From an uncultured Prevotella sp. (GTDB taxonomy: Bacteria > Bacteroidota > Bacteroidia > Bacteroidales > Bacteroidaceae), in NCBI GenBank assembly GCA_944320305.1, contig CALUGW010000002.1, forward strand, positions 124,001-188,000: a DNA stretch of 64,000 nucleotides. The letters are read 5' to 3'. Positions 1 through 9,122 of this stretch are shown here, piece by piece. The translations under genes and the position numbers were made by a program. Under the pieces are notes generated by a model. That model did not search any database, was not told where the DNA came from, and was given only the letters and a program-made list of their open reading frames with translations. Numbering within the stretch: position 1 is the stretch's first letter; every line of letters starts with the position of its first letter.

Positions 1-112
1 CTTCCGCACGACCCTCCGCACGACCCTCAGCACGACCCTCAGCACGACCCTCAGCACGACCCTCAGCACGACCCTCAATGCGCCCCTCGGCACGACCTTC
101 AGCATAGCCCTC
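1..112. repeat. 12 bp tandem repeats encoding RAEG
   Basis: Successive 12 bp units (AGCACGACCCTC on the plus strand, with a few substituted units) encode R-A-E-G on the minus strand inside the Rpn-like gene. At least eight units are visible and the array continues off the window. Because each unit is four codons, copy number changes would lengthen or shorten the protein tail without shifting frame. Confidence 0.85.
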
Positions 113-853
113 GGTGTGGCCGTCGTCCCAGCCTGTCTTTATCACGCTGCGCTGGTAGCGCAGAGCCTCCATATCGCGAATGTAGGCGCGGCGCTCGGCT
201 GCCGGAAGCGCATCCACGCGCAGGCGCTCACGGGCCTCGGGCAGTCCTTTGGCCTTGGCCGTGCTGTCAATCTCGCCCGTCTTCAGAAAACTTATCCACT
301 CGTCGAGCGGCGTGCGCGCCACCTTGTCAAAGTCGTTGACGCGCAGCACATAATATTCGGGGAAGATGTCGCCGGCTTCCTTGCCGATGAACAGTTCCTG
401 CTGGCGGGCCGACAGCTGGAGCACGTCGGCCGGGTCGTGCAGCCCGCGGAACTCCGTCTTGCCTCGGTAAACGTAGTCGCGGCCCTGCCCCAGACCGAAG
501 TAAACAATGTTTATCGAGTAGACCTTGCGCACCTTGTCGTAGTCGTCGCCCAGGTTTATGTATTCCGATATGGTCTTCGACACGCCGTAGAGCATGCGGT
601 GGAAGTAGTCAAGCTCGCGGTTGTTCTGCACCTCGACTATGAGAAGCCGCCCCCGGCTGTCCTCCACCAGCATGTCGGCCCTGTTGAACTTGTCCCCGGC
701 GTCGGTCTGGTTAGACTCGCTCTCAAGGAAGCGGCGGATGTGCAGGTCCTCGTCGAGCAGCGTCGACAGAAAGCCCTCCAACACCACGTAATTGCTCTTG
801 TCGCGCAGCAGCCGCTTCATAGCCCAGTCAAAGTGAATGTATCTGTCCATCAT
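1..853 (-). CDS. Rpn/YhgA-like PD-(D/E)XK nuclease family protein (C-terminus cut by window edge)
   Basis: About 284 residues are visible, reading from ATG at 853 (a second ATG follows at 850) off the left edge. The N-terminal part resembles the Rpn (recombination-promoting nuclease) / PDDEXK_2 family often annotated as putative transposase. The nuclease core can be read as ADMLVED followed by LLIVEVQN, giving the D and E-x-Q of this family near residues 64 and 76. The visible C-terminal part is a run of RAEG tetrapeptides encoded by 12 bp tandem repeats. Members are thought to cut DNA and favour RecA-independent recombination, often as multicopy accessory genes. A TATCTTTG promoter box lies 23 bp upstream. 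Family assignment is fairly secure; the activity of this copy is inferred. Confidence 0.8.
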   Translation of the reverse strand, partial: MMDRYIHFDWAMKRLLRDKSNYVVLEGFLSTLLDEDLHIRRFLESESNQTDAGDKFNRADMLVEDSRGRLLIVEVQNNRELDYFHRMLYGVSKTISEYINLGDDYDKVRKVYSINIVYFGLGQGRDYVYRGKTEFRGLHDPADVLQLSARQQELFIGKEAGDIFPEYYVLRVNDFDKVARTPLDEWISFLKTGEIDSTAKAKGLPEARERLRVDALPAAERRAYIRDMEALRYQRSVIKTGWDDGHTEGYAEGRAEGRIEGRAEGRAEGRAEGRAEGRAEGRAE

Positions 854-875
854 CTTTTGTTTTTGGTTCCTTATG

Positions 876-883
876 CAAAGATA
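876..883 (-). promoter_or_regulatory. Bacteroidetes -7 box for the Rpn-like gene
   Basis: TATCTTTG on the minus strand matches the Bacteroidetes TAnnTTTG element and sits 22 bp before the ATG at 853. Confidence 0.6.
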
Positions 884-1002
884 AGCATTTATTCTCTAAC
901 GGCAACACCAACTTGAGGTTTATTGACTCTGAAGAACACTTAAATAAAGGAAATGCCGACAGCCACAGACCAAACTAAGATGCCGCGACAGCCGCGCCAG
1001 AT

Positions 1003-1389
1003 GCAAAAAAAACGTTTAAGTGTGTTAATCCAGGGTACTGACACGGCCTCCATTTTGCGCGTATTTGAAAACAATTTGCCCGTGGTCGCAAATTCGCGCG
1101 GCACAAGTGTGCAATCGTAACTTATTGATTTTATACGACTTATAAGCCTCATAAGACCTATTGTGCAATAAAACAAGCCCCCGAAACAGTGCTTCTCTGC
1201 CACAAAACGGCATTTTTCAGGCTGCAAAAGCACCCTTCCCGGCTTCCAATATGGCCTATATCGCTGCGCGATACGGGTCTTTTCGCACTGCGATATGGGT
1301 CTTTTTGCAAAACGAGACGCTTTTTACTGCTGTTTCAGAGGATAGAGACAGACTTCCCGATTCTATTCCGCCGCCCATGGTCGTGTTAA
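1003..1389 (-). repeat. 388 bp intergenic element, full copy 1
   Basis: This fills most of the 544 bp gap between the Rpn-like gene and the MATE gene. Read on the minus strand it starts TTAACAC at 1389, then carries GGCC-centred palindromic units (about 1240-1320), a TTTCGGGGGCTTG block, a TTGCACAATAGGTC block followed by direct TTATAAG-type repeats, and an AT-rich tail. The same blocks occur in the same order and spacing at 16979-17367 and 58653-59041. No protein gene is credible here, although two reading frames stay open on the plus strand in all copies. Function unknown. Confidence 0.85.
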
Positions 1390-1407
1390 ATCAGACGGCA
1401 CGGAATG

Positions 1408-2715
1408 TTAAACTTTGTTGTGACGAAGCCGGTAAATTACGGTCTGTGCCAGTCCGCGCATGACCATATATACGGTCATGGCGAGCCACAGCGCGTGGTT
1501 GCCCAGCTGCGCGTAAAAGGCCGCGCAGACGCTGAAGAAAGACGCCGCAGCCACCACAAGCGAGAGGAGCATGGCCCGCGTTGCGGTCATGCCGATGAAC
1601 ACTCCGTCCCACACGAAGGCGGCCACTCCCGCCGCCGGGATGGCCACGGCCCAGGGAAAGTATTCCGACGCGGCTCTGATCACGGCCTCGTCGGTGGTGA
1701 GCAGGCGCAGAAACGGCGTGCCGCCAACGGCATAGACGGCCGTGAACAGCGCGGCCATAGCCCAGCCCCACATGAACAGCCTGCGCAGGGTGGCGGCGAA
1801 CGCGCCGCGGTTACGCGCACCGTAATACCGACCGCACACGGCCTCGCCGGCGTAGGCGAAACCGTCCATCACGTAGGAGAAGAGCAGATAGAGCTGAAGC
1901 AGAAGCGTGTTGACGGCCAGGATGACAGCACCCTGCCGCGCTCCGGCGGAGGTGAAATACAGGTTTACGGCCACAAGGCAGAGCGTGCGCAGGAATATGT
2001 CGCGGTTGACGGTGAAGAAGCGTGCCACGGAGCGGCGGTCGGGAACGTCGGCCGCACGGAAGTACTTGCGCAGCCGGCCGTAGTGGCGGACAAGCAGCGA
2101 CAGGCCGATAAGGAAGCCGGCATACTGCGCTATGACCGTTCCGGCGGCCACACCCTCCAGCCGCAGCCCGCCAAAGACGACAAGAGCAAGGCTCGCCGCT
2201 ATGTTCACAACGTTCTGCATGATGGAGATGAGCATCGGGGCGCGCGTGTTCTGCATGCCTATGAACCACCCCATAAGCCCGTAAAGGCCCAGCACGGCCG
2301 GCGCTCCCCACACGCAGATGTGGAAATAGCGGGCCGCCAGCGGCGCCACATCGGGCGTGGGCTTTATCAGCAGGAGCATCAGCGCGAGCAGCGGCTTACT
2401 GAAAAGCAGCAACAGCAGGGCCACCCCCCCGGCCACGGCGAGCGAGCGGGCGAGCAGGAGCGTCACCTCGGGCAGGTCGCGGCGGCCCAGAGCCTGCGAC
2501 GTCATGCCGCTGGTGCCCATGCGCAGGAAGCCGAAAATCCAGTAGACAAGGTTGAAAATCATCGACCCCACGGCAATGGCGCCGATGTAGACGGCATCGC
2601 CCACGTGGCCCATGATGGCCACATCGACCAGTCCGAGCAGCGGCACGGTGATGTTCGACACTATCGAGGGCAGGGCAATGGCCAGTATCTGGCGGTCGCG
2701 TTGGTTCAGTTTCAT
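1408..2715 (-). CDS. MATE family efflux transporter
   Basis: A 435-residue, very hydrophobic protein with about 12 predicted membrane segments and the internal duplication of MATE (DinF/NorM-like) exporters. The first segment contains LAIALPSIVSNITVPLLGLV, the usual opening of this family, and the two halves each have a long polar loop. It would export a cationic drug or metabolite in exchange for Na+ or H+ across the inner membrane; substrate unknown. It is divergent from the peroxiredoxin gene. The -7 box ends only 4 bp before the ATG, so the mRNA may be nearly leaderless. Confidence 0.88.
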   Translation of the reverse strand: MKLNQRDRQILAIALPSIVSNITVPLLGLVDVAIMGHVGDAVYIGAIAVGSMIFNLVYWIFGFLRMGTSGMTSQALGRRDLPEVTLLLARSLAVAGGVALLLLLFSKPLLALMLLLIKPTPDVAPLAARYFHICVWGAPAVLGLYGLMGWFIGMQNTRAPMLISIMQNVVNIAASLALVVFGGLRLEGVAAGTVIAQYAGFLIGLSLLVRHYGRLRKYFRAADVPDRRSVARFFTVNRDIFLRTLCLVAVNLYFTSAGARQGAVILAVNTLLLQLYLLFSYVMDGFAYAGEAVCGRYYGARNRGAFAATLRRLFMWGWAMAALFTAVYAVGGTPFLRLLTTDEAVIRAASEYFPWAVAIPAAGVAAFVWDGVFIGMTATRAMLLSLVVAAASFFSVCAAFYAQLGNHALWLAMTVYMVMRGLAQTVIYRLRHNKV

Positions 2716-2719
2716 GCCG

Positions 2720-2727
2720 CAAAGTTA
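2720..2727 (-). promoter_or_regulatory. -7 box for the MATE gene, unusually close to the start
   Basis: TAACTTTG on the minus strand, with four bases between it and the ATG at 2715. If used, the transcript has almost no 5-prime leader. Confidence 0.5.
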
Positions 2728-2791
2728 CGCTTTTTCGCCCACAACGGCAAGAAAAAGCAGGCCCCGGCTTGCCCGTTTGCGGGGAATAATG

Positions 2792-2799
2792 TATATTTG
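2792..2799 (+). promoter_or_regulatory. -7 box for the peroxiredoxin gene
   Basis: TATATTTG matches TAnnTTTG, about 58 bp before the start at 2858. Confidence 0.55.
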
Positions 2800-2857
2800 C
2801 AGGAGGAAGAAAAGCCCGACGCCATCGGGCAAAACATTAAAACCAAAACCGCAAGAT

Positions 2858-3313
2858 ATGCAAACTGGAGACAAGGCCCCGGAGCTGCTGGGGCGCGACG
2901 AGAACGGAAACGAGGTGAGACTGAGCGACTTCGCCGGGCGCAAGCTGGCCCTTTACTTCTATCCGAAGGACATGACCTCGGGCTGCACGAGCCAGGCCTG
3001 CAACCTGCGCGACAACTACAAGGAGCTGAAGGCGGCAGGCTACGAGGTGGTAGGCGTAAGCGTTGACGACGAGAAGTCGCACCAGAAATTCATCGCCAAG
3101 AACGAGCTGCCATTCCCGCTCATTGCCGACACGGAGAAGAAATTAGTGGAGGAGTTCGGCGTGTGGGGCGAGAAGTCGATGTACGGGCGCAAGTATTTCG
3201 GAACGTTCCGCACCACGTTCATCATCGGCGAGGACGGAACGGTTGAGCGCATCATAGGCCCCAAGCAGATAAAGGTGAAGGACCACGCCGCACAGATACT
3301 CGCCGGCAAGTGA
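2858..3313 (+). CDS. bcp: Thioredoxin-dependent thiol peroxidase (BCP-type peroxiredoxin)
   Basis: A 151-residue peroxiredoxin of the usual Bcp/PrxQ length. The peroxidatic cysteine is C43 in DMTSGCTSQAC, with the resolving cysteine five residues later at C48, typical of atypical two-Cys BCP enzymes. It reduces hydrogen peroxide and organic hydroperoxides in the cytoplasm using thioredoxin. The start MQTGDKAPEL at 2858 is chosen because the family begins here; an in-frame extension upstream runs through the promoter. A strong terminator follows. Confidence 0.95.
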   Translation: MQTGDKAPELLGRDENGNEVRLSDFAGRKLALYFYPKDMTSGCTSQACNLRDNYKELKAAGYEVVGVSVDDEKSHQKFIAKNELPFPLIADTEKKLVEEFGVWGEKSMYGRKYFGTFRTTFIIGEDGTVERIIGPKQIKVKDHAAQILAGK

Positions 3314-3343
3314 CCGGCTGCCGTCCGCCGCAAGACAACACAG

Positions 3344-3396
3344 CAATCCGCATGAGGGTGGAAACAGCATTCCCACCGCTCATGCGGATTGTTTTT
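3344..3396 (+). terminator. Rho-independent terminator after bcp
   Basis: A 13 bp perfect stem (CAATCCGCATGAG with CTCATGCGGATTG), extended by GGTGG/CCACC, followed by five T residues. Confidence 0.85.
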
Positions 3397-3404
3397 CGTG
3401 CGGT

Positions 3405-4001
3405 TCAGTCGTCCAACGCCCTGCGCAACGCGCTTATGTAATCGTCAAAACCGTTTTTCCCCGCCATCTTCCACACCCCGCCGAGCATGGCCGCACCGCC
3501 GAAACGCCACCGGCGCAGCTGCGGGATGCAGTCAGGCGAGACGCCGCCCAGGGCAACCACCCTGCCGTCTATCACGCCTGCGGCGGCAGCCCGCTCCAGT
3601 TCTTCGGCTGAAAAGGCCGCCCTGTAGCCCTGCTTGGAAATGCTGTCGAACACGGGGCTGAGCGTGACATAGTTCAAACCAGACTTGCGCCGGGCCACCT
3701 CGGCCACCGAATGGCACGAGGCCGACACCGAACCGGGGCTGAAACCAGTCGGCGGCGCAGGGTTGCGTCTGTTCAGGTGTACGCCCATCAGGCCGTAGTC
3801 GCGGCAGAGGCGGAAGTGGTCGTGCACCACAATGCGCCCGCGCCACACCTCCGGCACTTCTTCCACGAGCCTCGCGCATTCCTCAGCCGAGGCACCGGGC
3901 TTGCGCAAGTGGAGCACGTCAAGCCCCAGTTCAAACAGCCGTCGTATGTAGAAAGCCTCATCGGGAATGAACGATGGGGAGGTGAATACAAGGAATTTCA
4001 T
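3405..4001 (-). CDS. Thiamine phosphate synthase-like protein (ThiE/TenI paralogue)
   Basis: A 198-residue TIM-barrel protein of the ThiE/TenI family, starting MKFLVFTSPS at 4001; an in-frame extension to 4043 comes from the adjoining repeat and is not credible. It is shorter on recognisable ThiE motifs than the second copy at 5937: LHLRKPG, VVHDHF, GVHLN, YVTLSPVF and VVALGGV can be seen, but the phosphate-binding and pyrimidine-binding residues look altered. It is the last gene of the thiamine group, separated from thiC by a foldback repeat. TenI proteins are thiazole tautomerases rather than synthases, and this paralogue could have that role. The family is secure, the exact reaction is not. 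Confidence 0.75.
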   Translation of the reverse strand: MKFLVFTSPSFIPDEAFYIRRLFELGLDVLHLRKPGASAEECARLVEEVPEVWRGRIVVHDHFRLCRDYGLMGVHLNRRNPAPPTGFSPGSVSASCHSVAEVARRKSGLNYVTLSPVFDSISKQGYRAAFSAEELERAAAAGVIDGRVVALGGVSPDCIPQLRRWRFGGAAMLGGVWKMAGKNGFDDYISALRRALDD

Positions 4002-4002
4002 G

Positions 4003-4169
4003 AATTTTGAGTTTTGAATTTCAAGTTTTGAATTGTCGCGCATAGCGCGATTGTGAATTAAGCATTTACTAATTGAGCGGCTGCTCCATCCTTCCCACCC
4101 AACTTAAAAATCCATAACTCATAATCGCGCATAGCGCGACAATTCAAAACTCAAAACTCCTAATTCCTA
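4003..4169. repeat. Foldback repeat family B, copy 1
   Basis: The left arm has TTTTGAGTTTTGAATT units then TTGTCGCGCATAGCGCGA; the right arm is its inverse, TCGCGCATAGCGCGACAA then TTCAAAACTCAAAACTCC. The arms could form a large hairpin in the spacer between thiC and the ThiE-like gene. Related copies lie at 7371-7557 and 50355-50545. Confidence 0.85.
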
Positions 4170-4172
4170 AAT

Positions 4173-5756
<1,584 letters not shown>

Positions 5757-5782
5757 TTACATTATTTGATTATTGCAAAAGG

Positions 5783-5817
5783 CGTTCAGAAGTTCAGGAG
5801 TTGCGGGAGTTCAGACA
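5783..5817. repeat. Short direct repeats of family D in the thiE-thiC spacer
   Basis: GTTCAGAAGTTCAGGAGTTGCGGGAGTTCAGAC is written here as overlapping 8-9 bp units of the GGAGTTCA type (GTTCAGAAG, TTCAGGAG, TTGCGGGAG, TTCAGAC). The same units build the large repeat at 40991-41238. The rest of the spacer shows nothing recognisable. Confidence 0.6.
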
Positions 5818-5936
5818 AATGCCTTGTGCGCTGCACGGCGACTGCTGCCATGGCAAGCAATTGCAAAAGCCATGCAAGCCACCCATGTGGCCTTTGCCAA
5901 AACTCCGGCAAGTCCCGGTCTCCGGCAAATTCGGTA

Positions 5937-6551
5937 TCACTCACCTATCATCCGGCGCATTTCGGCCACGGGGTCAGATGCGCCGAGCACCGCGCCGGAG
6001 ACGGCGATGCCGCGCACGCCGGTGCGCATGATGTCGGGAATGTCCTCAAAGCGGATGCCGCCGATGGCCACCACGGGCAGCATTATGCCCGCCGCACGCA
6101 TACGGTTGGTGATGGTGAAGTAGCCGTCGAGGCCCAGCACGGGCGCAAGGTTCTGCTTCGTCGTGGTGAAACGGAACGGCCCGCAGCCTATGTAGTCGGC
6201 TCCCTGGCGGTACAGAAGCTCTATGTCCTCAAACGTGTTTGCCGTTCCGCCGATGATGGCCTGCTCTCCGAGGATGAGCCTCGCCTCTCCGACGGGCATG
6301 TCGTTCTTGCCCAGATGCACGCCGTCGGCGCCCAGCTCCTTGGCCAAAGCGACGCGGTCGTCGATCACGAACACGGCCTCGTGCCGCTTGCAGAGCGGCT
6401 GGATGGCCTTGGCGGCGGCCCGCACCTCGTCGTCAGTCGCGCCTTTCATGCGCAGCTGAATCCACTTGCAGCCGCCCTCAAGGGCCATGCGCGCGCCGTC
6501 AACATAGCCGAAACGCTCGTTGCGATGGGTAATAAACTGTACAGGTATCAT
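5937..6551 (-). CDS. thiE: Thiamine phosphate synthase
   Basis: A 204-residue TIM-barrel enzyme that joins HMP pyrophosphate to the thiazole phosphate, giving thiamine monophosphate. Family motifs are clear: WIQLRMK near residue 31, VFVIDDR near 61, ADGVHLGKND near 74, and IGCGPFRFTTTK near 123. Its start codon overlaps the thiD stop by 4 bp (ATGA), so the two are translationally coupled. This is the better candidate for the true ThiE of the two paralogues in the window. Confidence 0.95.
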   Translation of the reverse strand: MIPVQFITHRNERFGYVDGARMALEGGCKWIQLRMKGATDDEVRAAAKAIQPLCKRHEAVFVIDDRVALAKELGADGVHLGKNDMPVGEARLILGEQAIIGGTANTFEDIELLYRQGADYIGCGPFRFTTTKQNLAPVLGLDGYFTITNRMRAAGIMLPVVAIGGIRFEDIPDIMRTGVRGIAVSGAVLGASDPVAEMRRMIGE

Positions 6552-7366
6552 ACTTTCAACATTTTTTCGGGATTGAAAAAGTGGTTCACCGGGCCGTGCC
6601 CCTGCCCTATCTCAACGCCTCTTCCTGCCTTAAGGGCCTCGGTTACGTAAGCCTTGGCCTGCCTTACGGCATCGGCGAGCGGTAGTCCGCGGGCGATGAA
6701 GCAGGCTATGGCAGACGACAGTGTGCAGCCCGTGCCGTGGGTGTTCGGCGTGTCAACGGCCTCAGAGGTGTATGTTCCGGCGAGGCTTCCGTCGGCGGCG
6801 TAGAGCCTGTCTGACTTTACCGTGCCGCCGAAGTGGCCGCCCTTGATGAGCACGGGGCAGCCGCAACCGCAGGCCAGTGCCCGCCCGGCCATGCCGCACG
6901 ACGCCTCGTCGCTGACGGTCAGCCCCGAAAGCACTTCGGCCTCCGGCACGTTTGGCGTGAGCAGCGTGGCCAGCGGCACAAGGTAGCGGCGGAAAGCGCC
7001 GATGGCGTCGGGCAACATGAGCGTGTGGCCGCTGGTGGACACCATTACGGGGTCCACCACCACGGCCTCAGGCCCATATGCCTTGAGAGCGCCGGCAATG
7101 GCGCACATCGTGGCGGCGTCGCCAGCCATACCTATCTTTACGGCCACGGGGCGTATGTCGTCCATCACCGCCCGTATCTGGGCGGCCACGGTTTCGGGCC
7201 TTACAAGGTCAACGCCGGAAACCCCGACGGTGTTCTGCACGGTGACGGCAGTGACCACCGAGGCGGCGTAACAGCCCAAGGCCGAGATTGTCTTGATGTC
7301 GGCCTGAATGCCGGCTCCGCCGCCGCAGTCGCTGCCGGCTATGGTAAGGACGGGAATGTAGCGCAT
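6548..7366 (-). CDS. thiD: Hydroxymethylpyrimidine/phosphomethylpyrimidine kinase
   Basis: A 272-residue ribokinase-fold enzyme that phosphorylates HMP and HMP phosphate to HMP pyrophosphate. It opens with VLTIAGSDCGGGAGIQADIK, the ThiD signature, and has the anion-hole motif NTHGTGCTLSSAIA near residue 208. I take MRYIPV at 7366 as the start; an in-frame extension to 7432 is repeat sequence (family B). It overlaps thiE by 4 bp. Confidence 0.96.
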   Translation of the reverse strand: MRYIPVLTIAGSDCGGGAGIQADIKTISALGCYAASVVTAVTVQNTVGVSGVDLVRPETVAAQIRAVMDDIRPVAVKIGMAGDAATMCAIAGALKAYGPEAVVVDPVMVSTSGHTLMLPDAIGAFRRYLVPLATLLTPNVPEAEVLSGLTVSDEASCGMAGRALACGCGCPVLIKGGHFGGTVKSDRLYAADGSLAGTYTSEAVDTPNTHGTGCTLSSAIACFIARGLPLADAVRQAKAYVTEALKAGRGVEIGQGHGPVNHFFNPEKMLKV

Positions 7367-7370
7367 ATTC

Positions 7371-7557
7371 TGAATTTTGAGTTTGGAGTTTTGAATTTTG
7401 AATTGTCGCTCACGCGATGATGAATCATTCATTTTAGAGTTGAGAGGAAAGTTGGATTGTCATGCCCAAGCAGCCAATCGGTTTTCCCACTCAATTCTAA
7501 AATCCATAATTCGCAATCGCGCTCTGCGCGACAATTCATAACTCGTAATTCCTAATT
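7371..7557. repeat. Foldback repeat family B, copy 2
   Basis: This fills the thiH-thiD spacer. The left side has TTTTGAATTTTGAATTGTCGC and the right side GCGCTCTGCGCGACAATTCA. The arms are more diverged than in copy 1. Its outer end (CCTAATTC) overlaps the last codons of thiH and provides the TAG stop. Confidence 0.75.
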
Positions 7558-8682
7558 CACCATTGATATGCGGTCGAAGCTTGCGTCCCAGTTCTTCCAG
7601 ACAGGCTCCATGCCGATGGCGCGGAGGTCGCGGTCCACCTCTACGGCGGTGCGCTCGTCGCTCACGTGGAACTGCTCCAGGGCGTTGGGGTAGCAGGCGT
7701 AGCCTCCCGGGTCGGTGTGGCTCTCGGCGCTCATGGTCGTCACGCCGAGCGTGGCCATGTGGTTGCGCACGTCGGGGTTCTCGCGCGTGGAGTACGATAT
7801 GTCCACATCGTGGTCGAAGATGCGCATGGCGAAGGTCACCTGGGCAAGCTCGCGGTCGGTCATTTCGACGTTGGGCTGGAAGCCGCCGTTCTCAGCGCGG
7901 CGCATACGGGGGAAGTTCACGCTGTACTGCGTGCGCCAGTAGGTCTTCTCGAGGTAGCGCAGGTGGTAGGCCATCATGGTCACCTCGGTGCGCCAGTCCT
8001 CCAGTCCGATGAGCGCGCCCATGCCGATCTTGTGTACGCCGGCCTGCCCCATGCGGTCGTATCCGTTGAGCCTCCACTCGTAGTTAGACTTCGGCCCGCG
8101 CGGGTGGTAGACCTTGTAGCGGGCCTCGTTATATGTTTCCTGGAAGCATATCACGCCGTTAAGCCCGTGGCGGCGCAGCTCGGCGTAGTCCTCCGAGCGC
8201 AGGGGCATCACCTCAATCTGCAGGTTGTTGAAGTAGGGCTTGGCCAGGTCGAGGGCGCGGGCGATGTATTTCACGCCCGCCACGGCCGGGTTCTCGCCCG
8301 TGAGCACGAGCAGGTTGTCGAACGGGCCGAGCTTCTTTATGGCCTCATACTCGCGCACTATCTCCTCCTCGGTGAGCACCGTGCGCGGCATCTTGTTCTG
8401 CACGTGGAAGCCGCAGTAGACGCACGAGTTGGAGCACGAGTTGGTGATGTAGATCGGTATGAACATATTGATGGTCTTGCCGAAACGCTCGCGCGTGTAC
8501 ATACGGCTCAGGCGGGCCATCTGCTCAAGGTATTTGTCGGCGGCGGGCGACACGAGCGCCATGAAGTCGTCCACCGACAGGTGGCTCTTCGAGAGGGCGC
8601 GGCGCACGTCGGCGTCGGTCTTCGACATGATTTTCTGGGTTGTCTCGTCCCAGCTTATCTTCTTTATTACGTCGTAAAACAT
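7552..8682 (-). CDS. thiH: 2-iminoacetate synthase (tyrosine lyase)
   Basis: A 376-residue radical SAM enzyme that cleaves tyrosine to give dehydroglycine for thiazole synthesis, the oxygen-independent alternative to glycine oxidase ThiO. The cluster motif CxxxCxxC is at C83, C87 and C90 (SCSNSCVYCGF). The start at 8682 is preferred over an in-frame ATG at 8697 because that upstream ATG overlaps a GGAGGATAAG ribosome-binding site and the end of thiS. The gap to thiS is 4 bp. Its last codons are supplied by a repeat element. Confidence 0.96.
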   Translation of the reverse strand: MFYDVIKKISWDETTQKIMSKTDADVRRALSKSHLSVDDFMALVSPAADKYLEQMARLSRMYTRERFGKTINMFIPIYITNSCSNSCVYCGFHVQNKMPRTVLTEEEIVREYEAIKKLGPFDNLLVLTGENPAVAGVKYIARALDLAKPYFNNLQIEVMPLRSEDYAELRRHGLNGVICFQETYNEARYKVYHPRGPKSNYEWRLNGYDRMGQAGVHKIGMGALIGLEDWRTEVTMMAYHLRYLEKTYWRTQYSVNFPRMRRAENGGFQPNVEMTDRELAQVTFAMRIFDHDVDISYSTRENPDVRNHMATLGVTTMSAESHTDPGGYACYPNALEQFHVSDERTAVEVDRDLRAIGMEPVWKNWDASFDRISMVN

Positions 8683-8686
8683 AGTC

Positions 8687-8887
8687 TTATCCTCCACAAA
8701 ATGCTTTCAATATCACGATGTCGTCGCCCTCGGCGAGTGTGCGCGTGGCCCACTCCTCGCGCGGCACCATGGCGTTGTTGACGGCCACGGCCACGCCCTT
8801 GTCGGGCAGCTGGAGCATCATTGCTACCGAAGCCAGCTTGATTCCCTCGGGTACTATGGCTGTCTTGTTGTTTATCTTGATGTTCAT
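8687..8887 (-). CDS. thiS: Sulfur carrier protein
   Basis: A 66-residue ubiquitin-fold protein ending in CGG, the Gly-Gly tail that is adenylylated and then thiocarboxylated to carry sulfur to the thiazole synthase. It lies 4 bp before thiH and 235 bp after thiG. The usual activating enzyme ThiF is not in the window, so this ThiS must be charged by a protein encoded elsewhere. Confidence 0.93.
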   Translation of the reverse strand: MNIKINNKTAIVPEGIKLASVAMMLQLPDKGVAVAVNNAMVPREEWATRTLAEGDDIVILKAFCGG

Positions 8888-8979
8888 CAGACACTACTTT
8901 TATCCTTGTTCTTATAAGATTATTTAACTCTTGGCAACCCACACAGCCTGTTTCACATAACCACCTGATTCACAACAAG

Positions 8980-9080
8980 TTGCAAGACAGGCCGTTTTAG
9001 TCTGCAATATAGGCCATATTGGAGCGCGATATAGGCCATTTCGCAATGCGATATAGGCCATTTCGCAAACCAATACGGCA
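8980..9080 (-). repeat. Short copy of the GGCC-palindrome element in the thiG-thiS spacer
   Basis: Three or four successive units of the form GCGATATAGGCCATTTCGCA lie between thiG and thiS. Each is an imperfect palindrome centred on GGCC. The flanking blocks of the 388 bp element are absent or very diverged. Confidence 0.75.
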
Positions 9081-9122
9081 GGTGGCGCATTCAGGCATGG
9101 CTGCGGGCGTGCGGCTTTAACG

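Noticed and set aside
1..112. Possible CRISPR-like repeats
   Set aside because: The 12 bp units are contiguous, without spacers, and encode RAEG inside a gene.
1161..1463. Protein gene inside the 388 bp element
   Set aside because: Two overlapping frames are open together, which fits repeat structure better than a gene; kept only as a finding to test.
1405..3066. A 553-codon open frame on the plus strand
   Set aside because: It is antisense to the MATE gene and runs into bcp in the wrong frame.
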